DNA from: Ixodes scapularis
Lineage: Eukaryota > Arthropoda > Arachnida > Ixodida > Ixodidae
Length of the DNA: 64,000 bases
NCBI RefSeq assembly: GCF_016920785.2
Contig: NW_024609835.1
Span: forward strand, 80,094,795 to 80,158,794
Direction: 5' to 3'
How positions within the stretch are numbered: the stretch's first letter is position 1; each line of letters starts with the position of its first letter. The translations under genes and the position numbers were made by a program. Shown piece by piece: positions 43,936 through 55,838 of the stretch. Under the pieces are notes generated by a model. The model was not told the DNA's origin and ran no database searches. It saw only the letters and a list, made by a program, of their open reading frames with translations.

Positions 43936-44203
43936 TAATCGAGCACTTCCGCACGCAAATTTAACACAAAAGAAGAGGGAACTAGTCGGATATGAAAGTG
44001 GTTACAGAGGCGGCAGATTTACGTGTGTGAGTTATGGTAATAACTTCATAGTGTTACGACCGAATGCGCCCACCACCGAAACAAAAACCTTTTTGTGCAT
44101 GCAAGCGGTAACGCATATGCTTCATGAGATAGGGAACTTCTAAAACAGACTAAAAAAAACATCGTGCTTGCCATTAACATTGAATGTAAAATAATGCTTA
44201 CTA

Positions 44204-44650
44204 CAGGGCTCCCCAAACTCAGCTGTACTGCAACCCACACAAAACATAAAATTACGAAAAGCGACTCCCTGTGGCGTTTCGAGATGTCACAAGATTTTCA
44301 ATTTCAGTGCATGAAAAGTAATACACAAAATTGAAGCTGAAATTGACAGTTAATATGGTCAGACTGATACAGCTGGGCTTTAAACAACAAAAAAACATGT
44401 ATGCAAGTAGTAATGACCGTTCCGAATGGCTAAAGTGAGCATCCTTGTTAGTGCACAGTTTCTCAAAACGAGGCACAGTTTGGGCACCGCACCTCTCAGT
44501 TCCTTCTGTATGTTGAGCTGCGACACGCTTCCTTTTGTAATTAACGCCAAAAGAAGGAAAGTAAAGTTCGAATTTATTTAAGTTTAGGAGCCGCTGCGCG
44601 ACCTTCTGCTTTAGCGGTGGAGGTCGCGACCCACAGTTTGTGAAACACTC
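44204..44650. mobile_element. hAT-like element remnant
   Basis: Left end CAGGGCTCCCCAAACTCAGC and right end, reversed, AGTGTTTCACAAACTGTGGG followed by TCGCGACC, a pattern common to Charlie-like hAT elements. No target duplication could be matched, and the body has no transposase. Confidence 0.45.
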
Positions 44651-45060
44651 GCGTGGGAAAGACAACCGTAGCACGTCAAACATTTGAGCCGCCGCTAGCC
44701 AGGACGGGTATGTTCGACTACTCCACCAAACAGAATCTCAAATTTTAATATAGTGGGAGCAATCTATCAGAAAAGTTCTGTCATCAAACGTGGTGTAAGA
44801 CAAGCCCGACGCCGTATCGCACCCATGTGCGAGAGTTGAGCGTGAGTGAGCAAGTGGTTTCTGCAAACGAGTTATTTTAAGGAAATAAAAAAAGGTTCGG
44901 CACATTGCAGGACACTCTGAAATGCACGGGGCTCTAAAATAAGTATCAATGTATGCTTCGTTTAGGCATAATTCCGGACGCAGCCCATGCTACGCGGTAA
45001 AGGGACCAATCAAGCAGCTTTGAAAGTGCAAGTCACTGTCTTTTTTTAGGATTGATCCAG
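44651..45060. other. Unassigned DNA
   Basis: Nothing recognised. Confidence 0.35.
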
Positions 45061-45065
45061 CGATG

Positions 45066-46340
45066 ACAGAGCACGGCACCACGACGGAACAGCGCACAAA
45101 AAAACAGCACACGACAAAGCAACATTGACAAGTAGCACGCGTCAAAACATCACCGCGTCAAAAATACACCGCCACTAAACAGCACGCGTAAAAACAGCTC
45201 GCGACAGAAGAGCGCGTGCCAAAGCAACACGCGACAAAGCAGCACAGTAACGAAACCGCACTCACGTAAAAACGACAAATCGAGCCTTGAAGACTGAACA
45301 GAGTCGCACTCAGAATATTATCGACGCCAAAAAGGATGTACCCGATTGGGTTCAAAGCCATGCGGGAGAATCTCCCAAAGACTATGCCAAGTCCTGTCCC
45401 AATATGACACCCAGACCCTCATTGACACTCTTTTGGCCGGTAGCTTTTCTTACTGCGTGTAAGCTATATGTAATCCGAGAGCGTATGTAAAATAAACTAT
45501 TCCTTCAGCAGTTCCACTAAACTCGTAAAGTGTGATCTCAACTCTTTTTTTGGGTAGACAGTGTACCGTATTTGTGTCAATATAAAACGTTAGCGAATTA
45601 ACAATCCATCAGTCATTAAAAACACAGAAGAAATTGAGCTTGATTGGAGTGCGGTGGGAAGGTTTTATATTACTGAACATGCACGAAACGTTGAACATGA
45701 TGGTAAACCTGAGACTGGGGCAGAAAAGAGAACACAACAGAAGGTAGAAAAAGAGGAGGCAACGTCTCCTTTGAGACGTTTCCTCCTCTTTTTGTACCTT
45801 CTGTTGTGTTCTCTTTTCTGCCCCCGTCTCAGGTTTACAATCACGTTCAACTTACACCAGCTCGCCTGCACTCTGACTCTTTTTACGAAACGTTATAAGT
45901 GGTAATAAAATATAGCGGCACAGACAATATTATAAAGTCATGTAACGGCCGATAACAAAAATGTGACGGCAATACATGTTCCGCTGAACCCGTTAGTAGT
46001 AAGTACTTAATTTAGGCGCGCGCTGCTAGTAATTTGTCCTAATGCGAAAAAACAGCACGCATTTACGTGTGTACTGCTTTGTTACTGTGCTGCTTTGTCG
46101 CGTGATGTTTTCGTGCGTGCTCTTCTCTCACTCAGCTGTTTTGAAGCCATGCTGTTTTGACGTTATTCTCTATTGACGCCATGCTGTTTTGACGCCATAC
46201 TGTTTCGTCGCGTGCTGCTTCAAAGCGTGCTTTTTCGTCGCTGTACTGTTTTGACATGGCGCTGTTTTCACGCTTGCTGTCTTTGGCCGTGCTGTTTTGT
46301 CGCGAGCTGTGTTGTCGAGTGTTTTTCTGTCGCGTTCCTA
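45066..46340. mobile_element. Fold-back element with degenerate 15-bp repeats
   Basis: The left arm (about 45066-45265) is a string of 14-16-bp units such as ACAGCACGCGTAAAA, ACAGCTCGCGACAGA and AGCAACACGCGACAA. The right arm (about 46050-46340) is the same type of unit in reverse (GCTGTTTTGTCGCG, GCTGCTTTGTCGCGTG). The arms are thus inverted and made of short degenerate tandem repeats, as in Drosophila FB elements. The centre holds hairpin retroposon copy B and no transposase. FB-like is a structural description; homology is not claimed. Confidence 0.65.
45683..45894 (+). mobile_element. Hairpin retroposon, copy B
   Basis: A 192-bp insertion (45693-45884) between exact copies of ACGAAACGTT. 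Arms 45690-45768 and 45773-45851 (79 bp) pair with about five mismatches around a 4-base loop. The tag at 45856 reads ACCAGCTCGCCTGCACTCTG and then ACTCTTTT up to the duplication. CCTGAGACTGGGG occurs at the base of the left arm and AACGTCTC near the loop. No coding frame. See copies A and C. Confidence 0.85.
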
Positions 46341-46925
46341 TAGAACACGTACAGAAGCATGGTAAACACCCTGATGTATTACGCTTTCGACGCTGTCCGA
46401 ATGGTCTAATTAGTTTAAAAAAAAATAGTTTAAAGTTTAAAACTATTAAAAAATAGTTTAAAGAAATTCTACCGCATAAATATTGTAAGAAATATTTTAA
46501 TTTGTTTCAAACGATTTAAGATATTTTTCAGTTGTGAGTTTATTTGCAAACTTGTCTTTCAGATACAAAGAAGAGCCTAGGCATAAAAATTGGAGAAAAA
46601 TCCGAATGCATAAAATTTTTGAATACATCTGGAACGTCCATAACCGATCTTATTGAAGGCTCCCACCCACGACGGCCATCTTCAATTATGACAAAAAAAA
46701 ATTTGCACTCATCAAAAATACCTGCACAAAGTTAAAAAGTGGTCTCGGTAACACAATTTGTTTTGTGACATTCGAGGCCTGAATAATTTAGTCCTGATTA
46801 GGATATTATTAACATAACTAACAATGAAATATTAATACTGCTTTATATTCTTTATATTAATGTGAAACGAATGTTAATTTAAATAGTGTACTCAATGTTA
46901 AAAGAAAGCTCGAAAGCTTTTTCGA
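46341..46925. other. Unassigned AT-rich DNA
   Basis: Contains repeated TAGTTTAAA strings near 46410-46460. No gene seen. Confidence 0.35.
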
Positions 46926-46929
46926 ATTT

Positions 46930-47830
46930 CTGAGTTTTAAGTGCTTGTTATGATAGGCTTTGCGGTGTTTGATAAGGGAATAATAGCCATGATAAGTTCA
47001 CTAATTAGCAACAATTCTTTAATTCGCTTTTTAATTATTGATTTGAGGGGTCATGTTGAAATTGCAGCATTGACAGTAATTATTATTAGAGGCCAGACGA
47101 AATAAAAAAATTGCGAAACGGGAATGTTTTCAAAGATATTTATTTATCCATATTCGCGTTTTTTGCCTTGATGTCAAAATTGTGCGCCAAAAGAGCGCAT
47201 CCAGCTCTGCCCACAAGGACGCTTGGAAGAGTGACGTAGTAGTCCATTTAGGTGACGTCGTCCCTTGTGTCGTCAGCGCACTGACCAAGGACAGGCTGCC
47301 GAGATAGTGATTTAAACGACGACGTCACTTTTCCAAGCGTCGTTGTGGGCAGGGCTTGCACACGCTTTTTGAGTGCAATTTTTAATCGGGCGAAAACATG
47401 TGATAAATCATCAATAAATATTTTGATCCGTGGAAATGGAGCGTGCTGGTAAATTTACGGAGATAGTAAATATCTTGAAAAGCCATTACCTTTTCGGGCG
47501 ATAATAATCCGTGGAGGAGGGTAACAAAGGGGACAATGGACAAGCACAAATCTCTAAATTCCTTGTTCCCCTCACCCAGGGATTGTTATCGACATTCTTG
47601 TCCAGCTTGCTTGCACCTTTGCATTGACTGCGTTATCATCATAACTTTCCAGGAATTTCTCTGAACTGGTCTGGCCTCTAATAATAATTGTCATTAATTT
47701 TGCAACATGATCCTGACCTCTTTAACCAAAAATTAAAGTTAATCGAAATATTTTAGTTAATTAATCAGCTTAACGTGACAATTATCACGTCATCTAAAGT
47801 CCGCCGAGACTTGATAAAGACATACTGTAA
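46930..47830. mobile_element. Long-TIR element with nested inverted repeat
   Basis: The best-conserved part of the terminal repeats is TTATTATTAGAGGCCAGAC (47080-47098) and its complement at 47669-47688, extending outward with lower similarity on both sides to about 46930 and 47830. Inside, TGCCCACAAGGACGCTTGG (about 47197) faces CCAAGCGTCGTTGTGGGCA (about 47334-47352), a second inverted repeat of about 160 bp that may be a separate MITE. No transposase frame and no clear target duplication. Confidence 0.6.
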
Positions 47831-47959
47831 GCTGAAACTGCCCAACTCTCACCCCATATTAAAAAAATAAAGATGCTCGAATTAAAATTAAACATCCTCT
47901 ATGATAAAAACATGTCCTCACAAACTCCATTGTTCTAACACATACTTTAAAAGAGAATT

Positions 47960-49310
47960 GTGCCAGTTACTCGAAAAATGTAATGGACTACAATTACAAA
48001 TTACCGAGCTTTAAATGTAAGGGATTACCGTTACAAATTACTTTTGCTGAAAAGTAATAGATTACTTTACTCGTTGCTTTACAAATTACTTTCACGTTAC
48101 TTTTACCGTACACCTATCAAGAAAACATTAGAAACAATTTTAATGTTTTCAAGAATTTTCTGTAACACTACTTTCCTCAAGATCGATTGGGGGCTAGTTG
48201 ATTGAACATCTAGACGGTGGTTTAAAAAACGCAAATGACTAAGCAACCAAATATGTTGTCTTAGTAGCAGCCAGTAAGTTTATTTTTATCTTTCTTTTCT
48301 CCTTTTTCATTTCCACATGACTTTCTCTACTTGCTCTATTAAATTGACAGTTGTAAGTATGCGGTCTGTCCTGTCTCCTTCTTTTCTTCTAAGTCATTTG
48401 CGCTTTTTAAAACGCCGTCTAGACAGCAAATTCCATTCCTCAAACGCCCGAATTATGATAGTCCTTGTAAAAATAAAACGCTATATTTCAAAGAAGAGTA
48501 AAGCTATACGCACGGACTGCGTATAACTTTACTCTTAAAAGAAAGAATGTAGGTGCACTCCGTTCACGTGTAAGCTGACAAGGCAACAAAAGCTGCAACC
48601 ACACCCACCATACCGCTAGCTTACGGAGACCGGAAATGATCCCTGGAATTCTGCAGACAAAGCTAGCGGTGCGCATGCTCAGTAGCAGCGTCTACCTATT
48701 CTAGGAGATTCGGAGGTAAGGATCCGTCCAACGAAAGCTCCCTCTTGAAACTGGCCTTTGGAGCGTGAGCGCAAAGTCTCAAAATGGCGGTCTTGTGCCT
48801 GTAGCTTTGTGCAGTTGGCGAGATGCGTCGATGAAGTTGGGAAGGGTGAAACGGTGTGAAAGTCAAAAACAAATAAATACGACGAGATTTTTCTGCCCAG
48901 GAGAAGTAAAGCACAATTTGAAGGCGGTGGAAAGAGGCACAGCCTACTCGGCGTTGTCGTCTTGATCTTTTTTCCCCAGATATTTGTACATGCCTTGAAC
49001 GCTTTTCTAGTGCTTCTGGCGAACGGTCATAAAGAATCGTGTTTTCATTTTGGGCATTCTTCACGATATTTTCTAAATTTTTGTACTTTCTCTATCTTTG
49101 TGCTGATGAATTTCCTGCTCATAGTGCTCCAGTTCTCTACTATGTTCATATTTTCAAAAAGTAACGAGTAATTAAAGTAATCCGTTATCAAAGTTTTGTA
49201 ACTAAATTGCATTACAAACTACTGGCGTAAAAAAGTACCGTGGCGATTGCAAAATTACTTGAAAAAGTACCGGATTGCGAGAAATCCATTACTTGTAACA
49301 AATTACTTTC
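47960..49310. mobile_element. Possible non-autonomous hAT-like element
   Basis: Both ends are crowded with ATTACTTT/AAAGTAAT strings in opposite orientations (47970-48110 and 49155-49310), similar in style to the hAT MITE at 33295. Exact ends and target duplication could not be fixed. The interior contains a perfect 19-bp-arm hairpin at 48494-48536. Confidence 0.4.
48494..48536. repeat. Perfect 19-bp-arm hairpin
   Basis: AAGAGTAAAGCTATACGCA and TGCGTATAACTTTACTCTT differ from perfect complementarity at one base and flank a 5-base loop. Isolated; no element recognised. Confidence 0.7.
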
Positions 49311-49888
49311 TAAATCTGCTTTCAAACAGAAGTGTATAATAAATCCTCCAACCCAATTTTTGTTTTAACATTAAATATGCCACGTAAAAATTATTACTCT
49401 TCTAGATTTATTATTAGACGAGATAAGCCTGAAACCCAGAGAAACATTGACTCATTAGTTATTTCATTAAGTATTTTACCTCTGACTGTATTGTTCGTTT
49501 GGATTTGAATTAAACTCAACAAGAGCCTATTGAACATGTTAGCCAGGCTACATATGAGTATTTGCATTTACATTTTTTAGACTAATTAAGATATTTTTTC
49601 GTACGAATTTAACATTACAGCGCACGGCAAACAGCCAGGGGAAACAACCTATATTAATGTTTAGTAAAAAAAAAAAAAAAGAAACGGTAATATGTGTTTT
49701 GAATTTGATACAATATGTTTATTAAAACACGATGTAATTTTCCCTTATCAATTAATTAGTGTTGGAAGGGAAATTAGTTGGTGGCGCTTTGAGGCAACTG
49801 AGGGAAGTATAAGTGCAGCTGTTTCTGTGCGTATAGGGCTATAAATTTGACAATATTTGACCAACACCAGAAGTGTTGCGCCCAACCT

Positions 49889-50400
49889 TTAAAGGGACAC
49901 TGAAGTTACAAAAAACATGTTTTTTAGATACCTGGATAAAACACGCAAATAACAAAATAACCCCCCCCCCCATAAATAAAAAAAATTAAGTGTAGTTTTT
50001 ACGTCGCCAGACACATTTTAACTTAGAATCAATTTTAAAACACGCTCTTATATCGACATCCACAGTAGAAGCTTGCTTCGGAATGGCTTGTAAAAACACA
50101 GAGCGTTCAAAATAATTTTTAGCCACCTAAATTGCATACGTATGTCACAAAAAGAAGAGAGACAACTTTCACCCCCTCCCCTTCCCCCCAAACAAAATAT
50201 TTGCGCAATATCTACGCCGTGATACTTACTTCCGTTGAAAAGCGATTTCGCATCGGGCTTCTCATACGGCACGCAGTCGTGAAAGAGAAGCACCGAGAAA
50301 AAACACGTTTCGGAACTCAAAATGGTTGCGTAATGTTTGTATGGGATGACAGAAAACCCCTCAGATAACGTTTTGGGTTATGATTTCTGTTCGCTGTAAC
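49889..50400 (+). mobile_element. TTAA-type MITE, one end only
   Basis: Starts TTAAAGGGACACTGAAGTTA, the same kind of end as at 22756. No matching right end (CAGTGTCCCTTTAA) is present downstream, so it looks truncated. The right limit is approximate. Confidence 0.45.
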
Positions 50401-51435
50401 TAAAAGTCGACGGTTTTTCGCGCATGTTGAAGAAACGTCAAGAAAACGTCAGACGTAAGGCCGGTCTAAAACAAATGCTCATAGAAAAAGCACCGTGCAA
50501 GATTAGCAACCTTATTAAGCATACATATATCCTGATTTAGAAACATAGCGGTTAATTATTTTAATTCGATTATCGTTGAGTAAAAGTCCGTTGACTGCTG
50601 AGTCGTACAAGCGTAGACTTGCACCAGATTGCGATTTTGCTTGTGCCATAACACGTCCCTTTATGACCGTTCCATCACTAGGCTTTTTAAGTCAGTGTTT
50701 TTTAATGGGGATCAACTGATATTCTTCAATATCGAACGCGACATGGATGGCTATCTCAACACATATAATAGAGCGACTAAAATTTAGAAAACAAAAATGT
50801 CTTCCTTGGGTTGAATATGAATATAACTTGTGCTTGGGAGGGCACCTTGTTATCTGAACTTAAAGACGTGCAAGGCGTAACAATTGTAATCTCGCAATAA
50901 TAGACGGCTTATTCAAACAGGAATCAATTAAAACGGGTCTTAAACACGTGCTTCAATTAAGTCAGCTGTGACCTTCTTCGGCGCAGCAAAATTTACGTCC
51001 GGAGCTCCTTCACTGCGAATGCGAAAGTAAGTTTAGTCTTTTCGTAGCCGACTCCGTATGATAAGCTTGCATTCATTTCACGTGTATCTCAACAAGAAAG
51101 ATAACTTGTCTCAGTCTAATTTGTTATTCTGACTGAACATACTTTTTTTTTTTGTTTAATGAGTAGACGTGGTCTATCTATGACACTCGTGTTTCAGCTT
51201 ACTATTCGTATTCGCATTTATAATCAATCATAAAGCGAAGCACGTCTTTTTCGCTCAACTTAATCGAAAAAAAAAACACTGTGAGCTGCTGCCGAAACCT
51301 GTTCAAACAATAAGAAAAAGAATAATAAGCTTCTCGAAACTACTGCAAGATGTTGGCAGTGTCCCAGGTTGCCAGGAGAGGGCGGTGTTGTGGCGCGAGT
51401 TTGACTCGTAATTGGTCGAGGTACAAGAGGAGCAG
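50401..51435. other. Unassigned DNA
   Basis: No gene or element recognised. Confidence 0.35.
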
Positions 51436-51438
51436 CCA

Positions 51439-51445
51439 TATAAAA
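51439..51445 (+). promoter_or_regulatory. Candidate TATA box
   Basis: TATAAAA in AGCCATATAAAACAAACC, about 60 bp before a strong donor GAGGTAAGG (51507). It could drive a non-coding first exon spliced to the signal-peptide exon at 55402. This link is inferred from spacing and splice signals. Confidence 0.4.
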
Positions 51446-51467
51446 CAAACCTATTCTGCAATGGAAC

Positions 51468-51506
51468 ATTCAATTCCTCGGATCTTCTCGAAGCCAACAT
51501 TCTGAG
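51468..51506 (+). other. Candidate non-coding first exon
   Basis: Lies between a TATA box and a consensus donor (GAG|GTAAGG). The next good acceptor before a coding start is TTATTTCAG at 55401. If real, it is the 5' leader of the secreted cysteine-rich gene. The transcription start is estimated from TATA spacing. Confidence 0.35.
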
Positions 51507-51737
51507 GTAAGGGCTGCGGCTTCGACCCTGCGGCCGTAATTAGCTGTAATTGAAAACTGCCATCGTATATTTTTTTTTTTCAACTGGAGTAGATTATCCA
51601 AGCACGACCACAGGCGAGAACTCGAAATTCTAAAAATTTCTGTGGTCAACTTTTAGTTGATCTATAGTTAAGAGTGTTACGGAACCCTAACGTAACCCCG
51701 CCGTTTGAGGACACTTCGAAGCTCCAATGTGAACTCC

Positions 51738-52210
51738 CCAGGTAGCACAGTTCCTTGCGAAACAAGTTCGGTTTTTGTCTGGGAATTTAGGACCCTAAAA
51801 AGCCCAAAGAAGCCAAGGCGGAGCCAAACTTTACCTTTCTTGACCAGTGTCTGCGCATCTTGGCCCTTATGCGTCAAACAAGCGCCAAAGTTAGGCTTCG
51901 TCGCTGACAATTTACCTGCCGTCTGTCATCTTTGGAATGAAATCGCCAAACAAAAGTGCCAAAGTTAGGCTGTCACTTCTGGTTGTTCGGTTCTCACGCA
52001 GCAACGTTAGGCCTAACTAGCCAAACGACTGCCAGATTTAAGCACCAAAGGCTCGCTCTTCGGTTCACATCGCGGAGTCTTTGGCTCAAGTCGGGCACTT
52101 TGGCAATTATGTGCCAAGCCAGAGAAAACGCCATGGACGCGTCGAAGAAAAGCTACTCTGGCCCTCACTAACGCGTTAGAGCAAAACCGTATTAGGCCCA
52201 AGCATTAGGC
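51738..52210 (+). repeat. Repeat with CCAGGTAGCACA head
   Basis: Begins CCCCAGGTAGCACAGTTCC, the same head as at 12518 and (reversed) 24820. The body contains degenerate repeats of GCCAAAGTTAGGCT (for example 51881, 51957) and is unrelated in sequence to the other two bodies. The right limit is approximate. Confidence 0.45.
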
Positions 52211-53780
52211 CTCTCGGTGTACATTTGGATTTTGGCGAGTGAACTATCTGAGAAAAAAAACTGCCACGTTAGAGCCTCCATAGTCCTTCACGGCGAAGGA
52301 AATGGAGGGCATCGCGTGTTTCCTAGCGTCTTCATACCGCTCTGCCGTCAATGTGATGCGGCATTAGCCAAAGGAACGCCGGAGAAGAAATCACGACGCT
52401 AGAAACCTCAATATAAGCCACGTCCTGTTTTTTCTTTTTTTTTTTTGCAAGCAAGTGTGAACGTTCGTATAGTACTGCAGTTTTGTATGACACCGCTATA
52501 AAGTGCGCTGGCATTCCACGAATTATTCGAGGCAATAGTATATAGACTGAACTTTCTGGCCGTAATGGGCGGCCAAACGTGGACAGATTTTTAGCGCAAA
52601 TACATTATAAATACTCCGGTCCAGAGCGCATTCTGGCACTGGAATATGTTCAGCTGACCACAGGAATATATGTTGATCTATGAAGTGAATATATGTTTTC
52701 GAAAATCAAGCACTACAGCAGGTCGTTTGCTTCCTGCGGCAAATACGGCTTTTCGTAAGTAATATATTAGTGCAAGTAATACGAAGCCTTGAAGTAGGCG
52801 AATGGTGTTGTAGAAAGACACACAAGGAGCCAATGCAAATCGTAGCGGAAGTGGTGAATTAGTTGCAAGAGGTCTGAAATAACGTGCCATTTTTCCAAAT
52901 GCTGAAGCGCGTCGTGATTTTAGAGAGGCATGTCACTGTACGAGCAACTGAGTAACTGGACGTAAATGCATGTCGCGTATACAAGTTTCAGAAATAAATG
53001 CACACACAAAAAAAAAAAACGCGCCATAATCCCATCTTAGTTTCGTGCGAATATTTAATCGCAGACCCTTGATCGGGCACCTGTAAAGTAAACACTTACA
53101 GGTGTTTGACTACAAGTAATTAGTTCTAGATAAAGTAGTAAATACGTTTTAACTAATGAGCGTGTACCCATTTTTTGTAAATTAGGCTGAACTTTTACGA
53201 ATAATTGCAACTTGATACGGGTGCAATTAGTAAGTGAGACTCCCGATGATATTCAACCCACGATGAAATCGGTGCTAGCCGAACAATTTATATTTCCTCT
53301 AAACACTACTCACATTTTTTTTTGTATTAGAAATTACTTTTTTCACGCTGTCTCGAAAATCATGTCATTTGTCAGCTAACAACTGTTATCTTATTGCGTA
53401 CTTTGTTAGATTAACCGGAAAGAATTTTTATACGTCCCACTACGATTTTGTCAAATTGTGAAAATTTTAAAGACTCTAACAATTGGTATTTTAACTACTT
53501 TTTAGTCCACGTTTGAGTGCAGATGACTCACGGTATTAATTCGTATAAATGTGCAGCCTGCCAATGTGCGCTATCAGACCCGCTTGTATGTAAGAACCAA
53601 TTGTACCGGCGTAGATTCGGGAGATGTTGACATAGATGTGACAAGTCACCTTGTTGCACTGTGCCGAATTTCTATTCTTTAGCATTAACACGAAGTGTAT
53701 TTTAGAGTAAACAAACATTCCACTGTGTGAGCCTGCATATACCAATTTGACTGATTCGGCTAATAGGTGTTTTGACTTTT
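52211..53780. other. Unassigned intronic/intergenic DNA
   Basis: Nothing recognised. If the non-coding exon is real, this is intron. Confidence 0.35.
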
Positions 53781-53782
53781 TT

Positions 53783-54105
53783 TGAAGGCGAAAGCCTTAT
53801 ATGGTCCCATTACGCGAAAAGGCGGCGTCGGCGTTGTACTCGAAAGATGGCCACAAATATACCTCATCAACTTCAAGCATGCCGCTCAAAGTTAAAGGGG
53901 AGGCGCCTCAGAAATTAAGCACAATGAAAAGCACAGCGACGGAGATGATTGGTCACGGAAGCCGTGAAGCCGGCGGGGGCGCCGCGGCTGCGCAGTGGGG
54001 GAGCGTGATGTCACCGTCGGTCCGCTGTGTGTCAAAGGAAGACTTGGCGCGCCGTTTGTAGGAGTGCGCTGCGTGTAGGAATGCTTTCGCATTCCTAGAC
54101 GTAAA
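53783..54105. repeat. GC-rich dispersed repeat candidate
   Basis: GC-rich island in AT-rich DNA, starting TTTGAAGGCGAAAGCCTTAT and ending near GGAATGCTTTCGCATTCC, both short palindromes. The first motif also occurs, reversed, at the very start of the window. Likely a dispersed repeat; coding potential is unconvincing. Confidence 0.4.
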
Positions 54106-55400
54106 CAATCTTAAGTGTCTTCGGCATGTTATTTTCTCTCTGTGTCGAATAAAATGTGTATTATACTAAAATAGAAGGGGAATTGAAAGCTATTTAATTA
54201 AGCTTAAAATAAAGAACGCAAGACGCTAAAATATATTATTTTATTTAGATGTATTTCATAGAACGTTTACTGGCTGGTGCACCTGGGGACTCAGAATACA
54301 TATCTGTCACCAGACCTAGCAATGCCTAAAACAAATATGCGCTTAGGGAAATTATTGTGTAACGTATAAATTAGAGCACAGAAATAATATTTTCATTATT
54401 TCGAAGGCACTTTTTAAAGAAGAGTTTAAAATGACTGCAAAAGACATAGATTCTCAAATGGAAGTACAATCAGTTGTTCTTTTAAGAAGCCATAGTCCTT
54501 AAAGGTTATATAACTCAATACTGTTCCCATATTATACGCCAGTAGAAAGTAACAATATGCACACCCAGGTATTTTCTGGTGCCCCCCCCTCCCATATTAT
54601 CTTCTATTCCCCTCATAAATGCGGTCAGAGTTTTAGTTTCTTCCGCGCCGATGAACGTGAAACATGCATGACGCTTTTACCAGAAAGAACCTTTAGAAAA
54701 AAGAGGTGTTCAAAAACGAGACCTTGCCTTTAACTTAATAAGAAAAAGGGAAAAGTGAGAAGGAAGCCACGCAAGAAACGTTTGCAGTTTCTCTATATTT
54801 TATTTCGGAGCCTTGAATGTATGCATCTCAAGCAACTACTTGTGTATGCCGGTCGCTAATATGTCTGTATTTTGTACTAATAAAAATTCGAGCCGACCCG
54901 CCTTGGATTTATCTTCGCGATAGATGGGCCTGCCATATGTTCTCTTCATTAAACGCGTATATGGCCCGAACGTTTTTGTTTTTAATTAATGATCTAGTAA
55001 GTCATATTTAAGTATCACTTTTAATATAAAAAAAACATTGTGGAAAGGACCATCCACCTTTTGCAGTTAGGCGCTCATACAACCTTTTCTTGAGATTGGG
55101 AGATTGACATAAATCAAGCGTTTTAATCGCACCTGGTAGAAACTATAATTCTTTTCAGTAGCTGTAATTATAATTTGAACATTTGTTTTTATAAAACTTG
55201 CTTGACAGTTTTTGACGGTTCACATACCAACAAAAACAGTAAATGACATGTCAATGCTGATATAAAAAAATTGCGATCACGTAAAAACATTTCGCCAGTG
55301 GAATGTCCTGCCGAAGGTTCTATATATTTAATTTCTGTAGACACTAACAGGGAACGCAGTTTACTTTCTGAATATTTCTACATCTCCTTTATTTATTTCA
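54106..55400. other. Unassigned DNA upstream of signal-peptide exon
   Basis: AT-rich, no element recognised. Confidence 0.35.
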
Positions 55401-55401
55401 G

Positions 55402-55459
55402 AACACAAAATGAAGCTTGTCCTCCTTCTTCTTGTACTGGTCACGGTTACCGCCATCGG
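55402..55459 (+). CDS. Secreted cysteine-rich protein, exon with signal peptide
   Basis: After the acceptor TTTATTTCAG comes AACACAAA and ATG at 55410. The 16 complete codons encode MKLVLLLLVLVTVTAI, a textbook signal peptide, and the exon ends with GG before the donor GTAAGA (55460). The split Gly codon is completed by the first base of the next exon at 58810. The product should enter the secretory pathway. This exon is too short to stand out as an open frame and is supported by its splice sites and by the match in phase with the cysteine-rich exon. Confidence 0.75.
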
Positions 55460-55809
55460 GTAAGAAGTTCAAAGTTTGAAGTTTATCTGGTTTCTCACGG
55501 GCCAAGCCTGCTAGGGAGGTAGACACAAAAAGTATGTCTGCCTGACTATAAACCCCACAGTTCATAACAGCATAACTTGTATTAGCTGCCATATGTACGC
55601 AAAAAAATAAACAACATACATATACCTACGTAGCCGCAAACATGCATACTTTTTACACAATATTGTAGAAAATATTTTATTAATTTAAACATGGGATTGA
55701 TCTGTCCTGAGATGAATATAATATTACGAGAAGTAAGAAAACAATTCACAAAACGGGTTAAAATCCTAAACCCAGTTTGATAATGCAACACAGAGACACC
55801 TATCATTCA

Positions 55810-55838
55810 TACGTCAGTGATTCGTAATCACTGACGTA
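55810..55838. repeat. Short perfect hairpin in intron
   Basis: TACGTCAGTGATT and AATCACTGACGTA are exact complements around CGT. Confidence 0.75.

Noticed and set aside
44252..44683. 143-codon minus-strand frame
   Set aside because: Lies across a hAT-like remnant and matches no transposase motif.
48494..48536. Intrinsic bacterial-type terminator
   Set aside because: The window is eukaryotic and the hairpin is not linked to a gene end.
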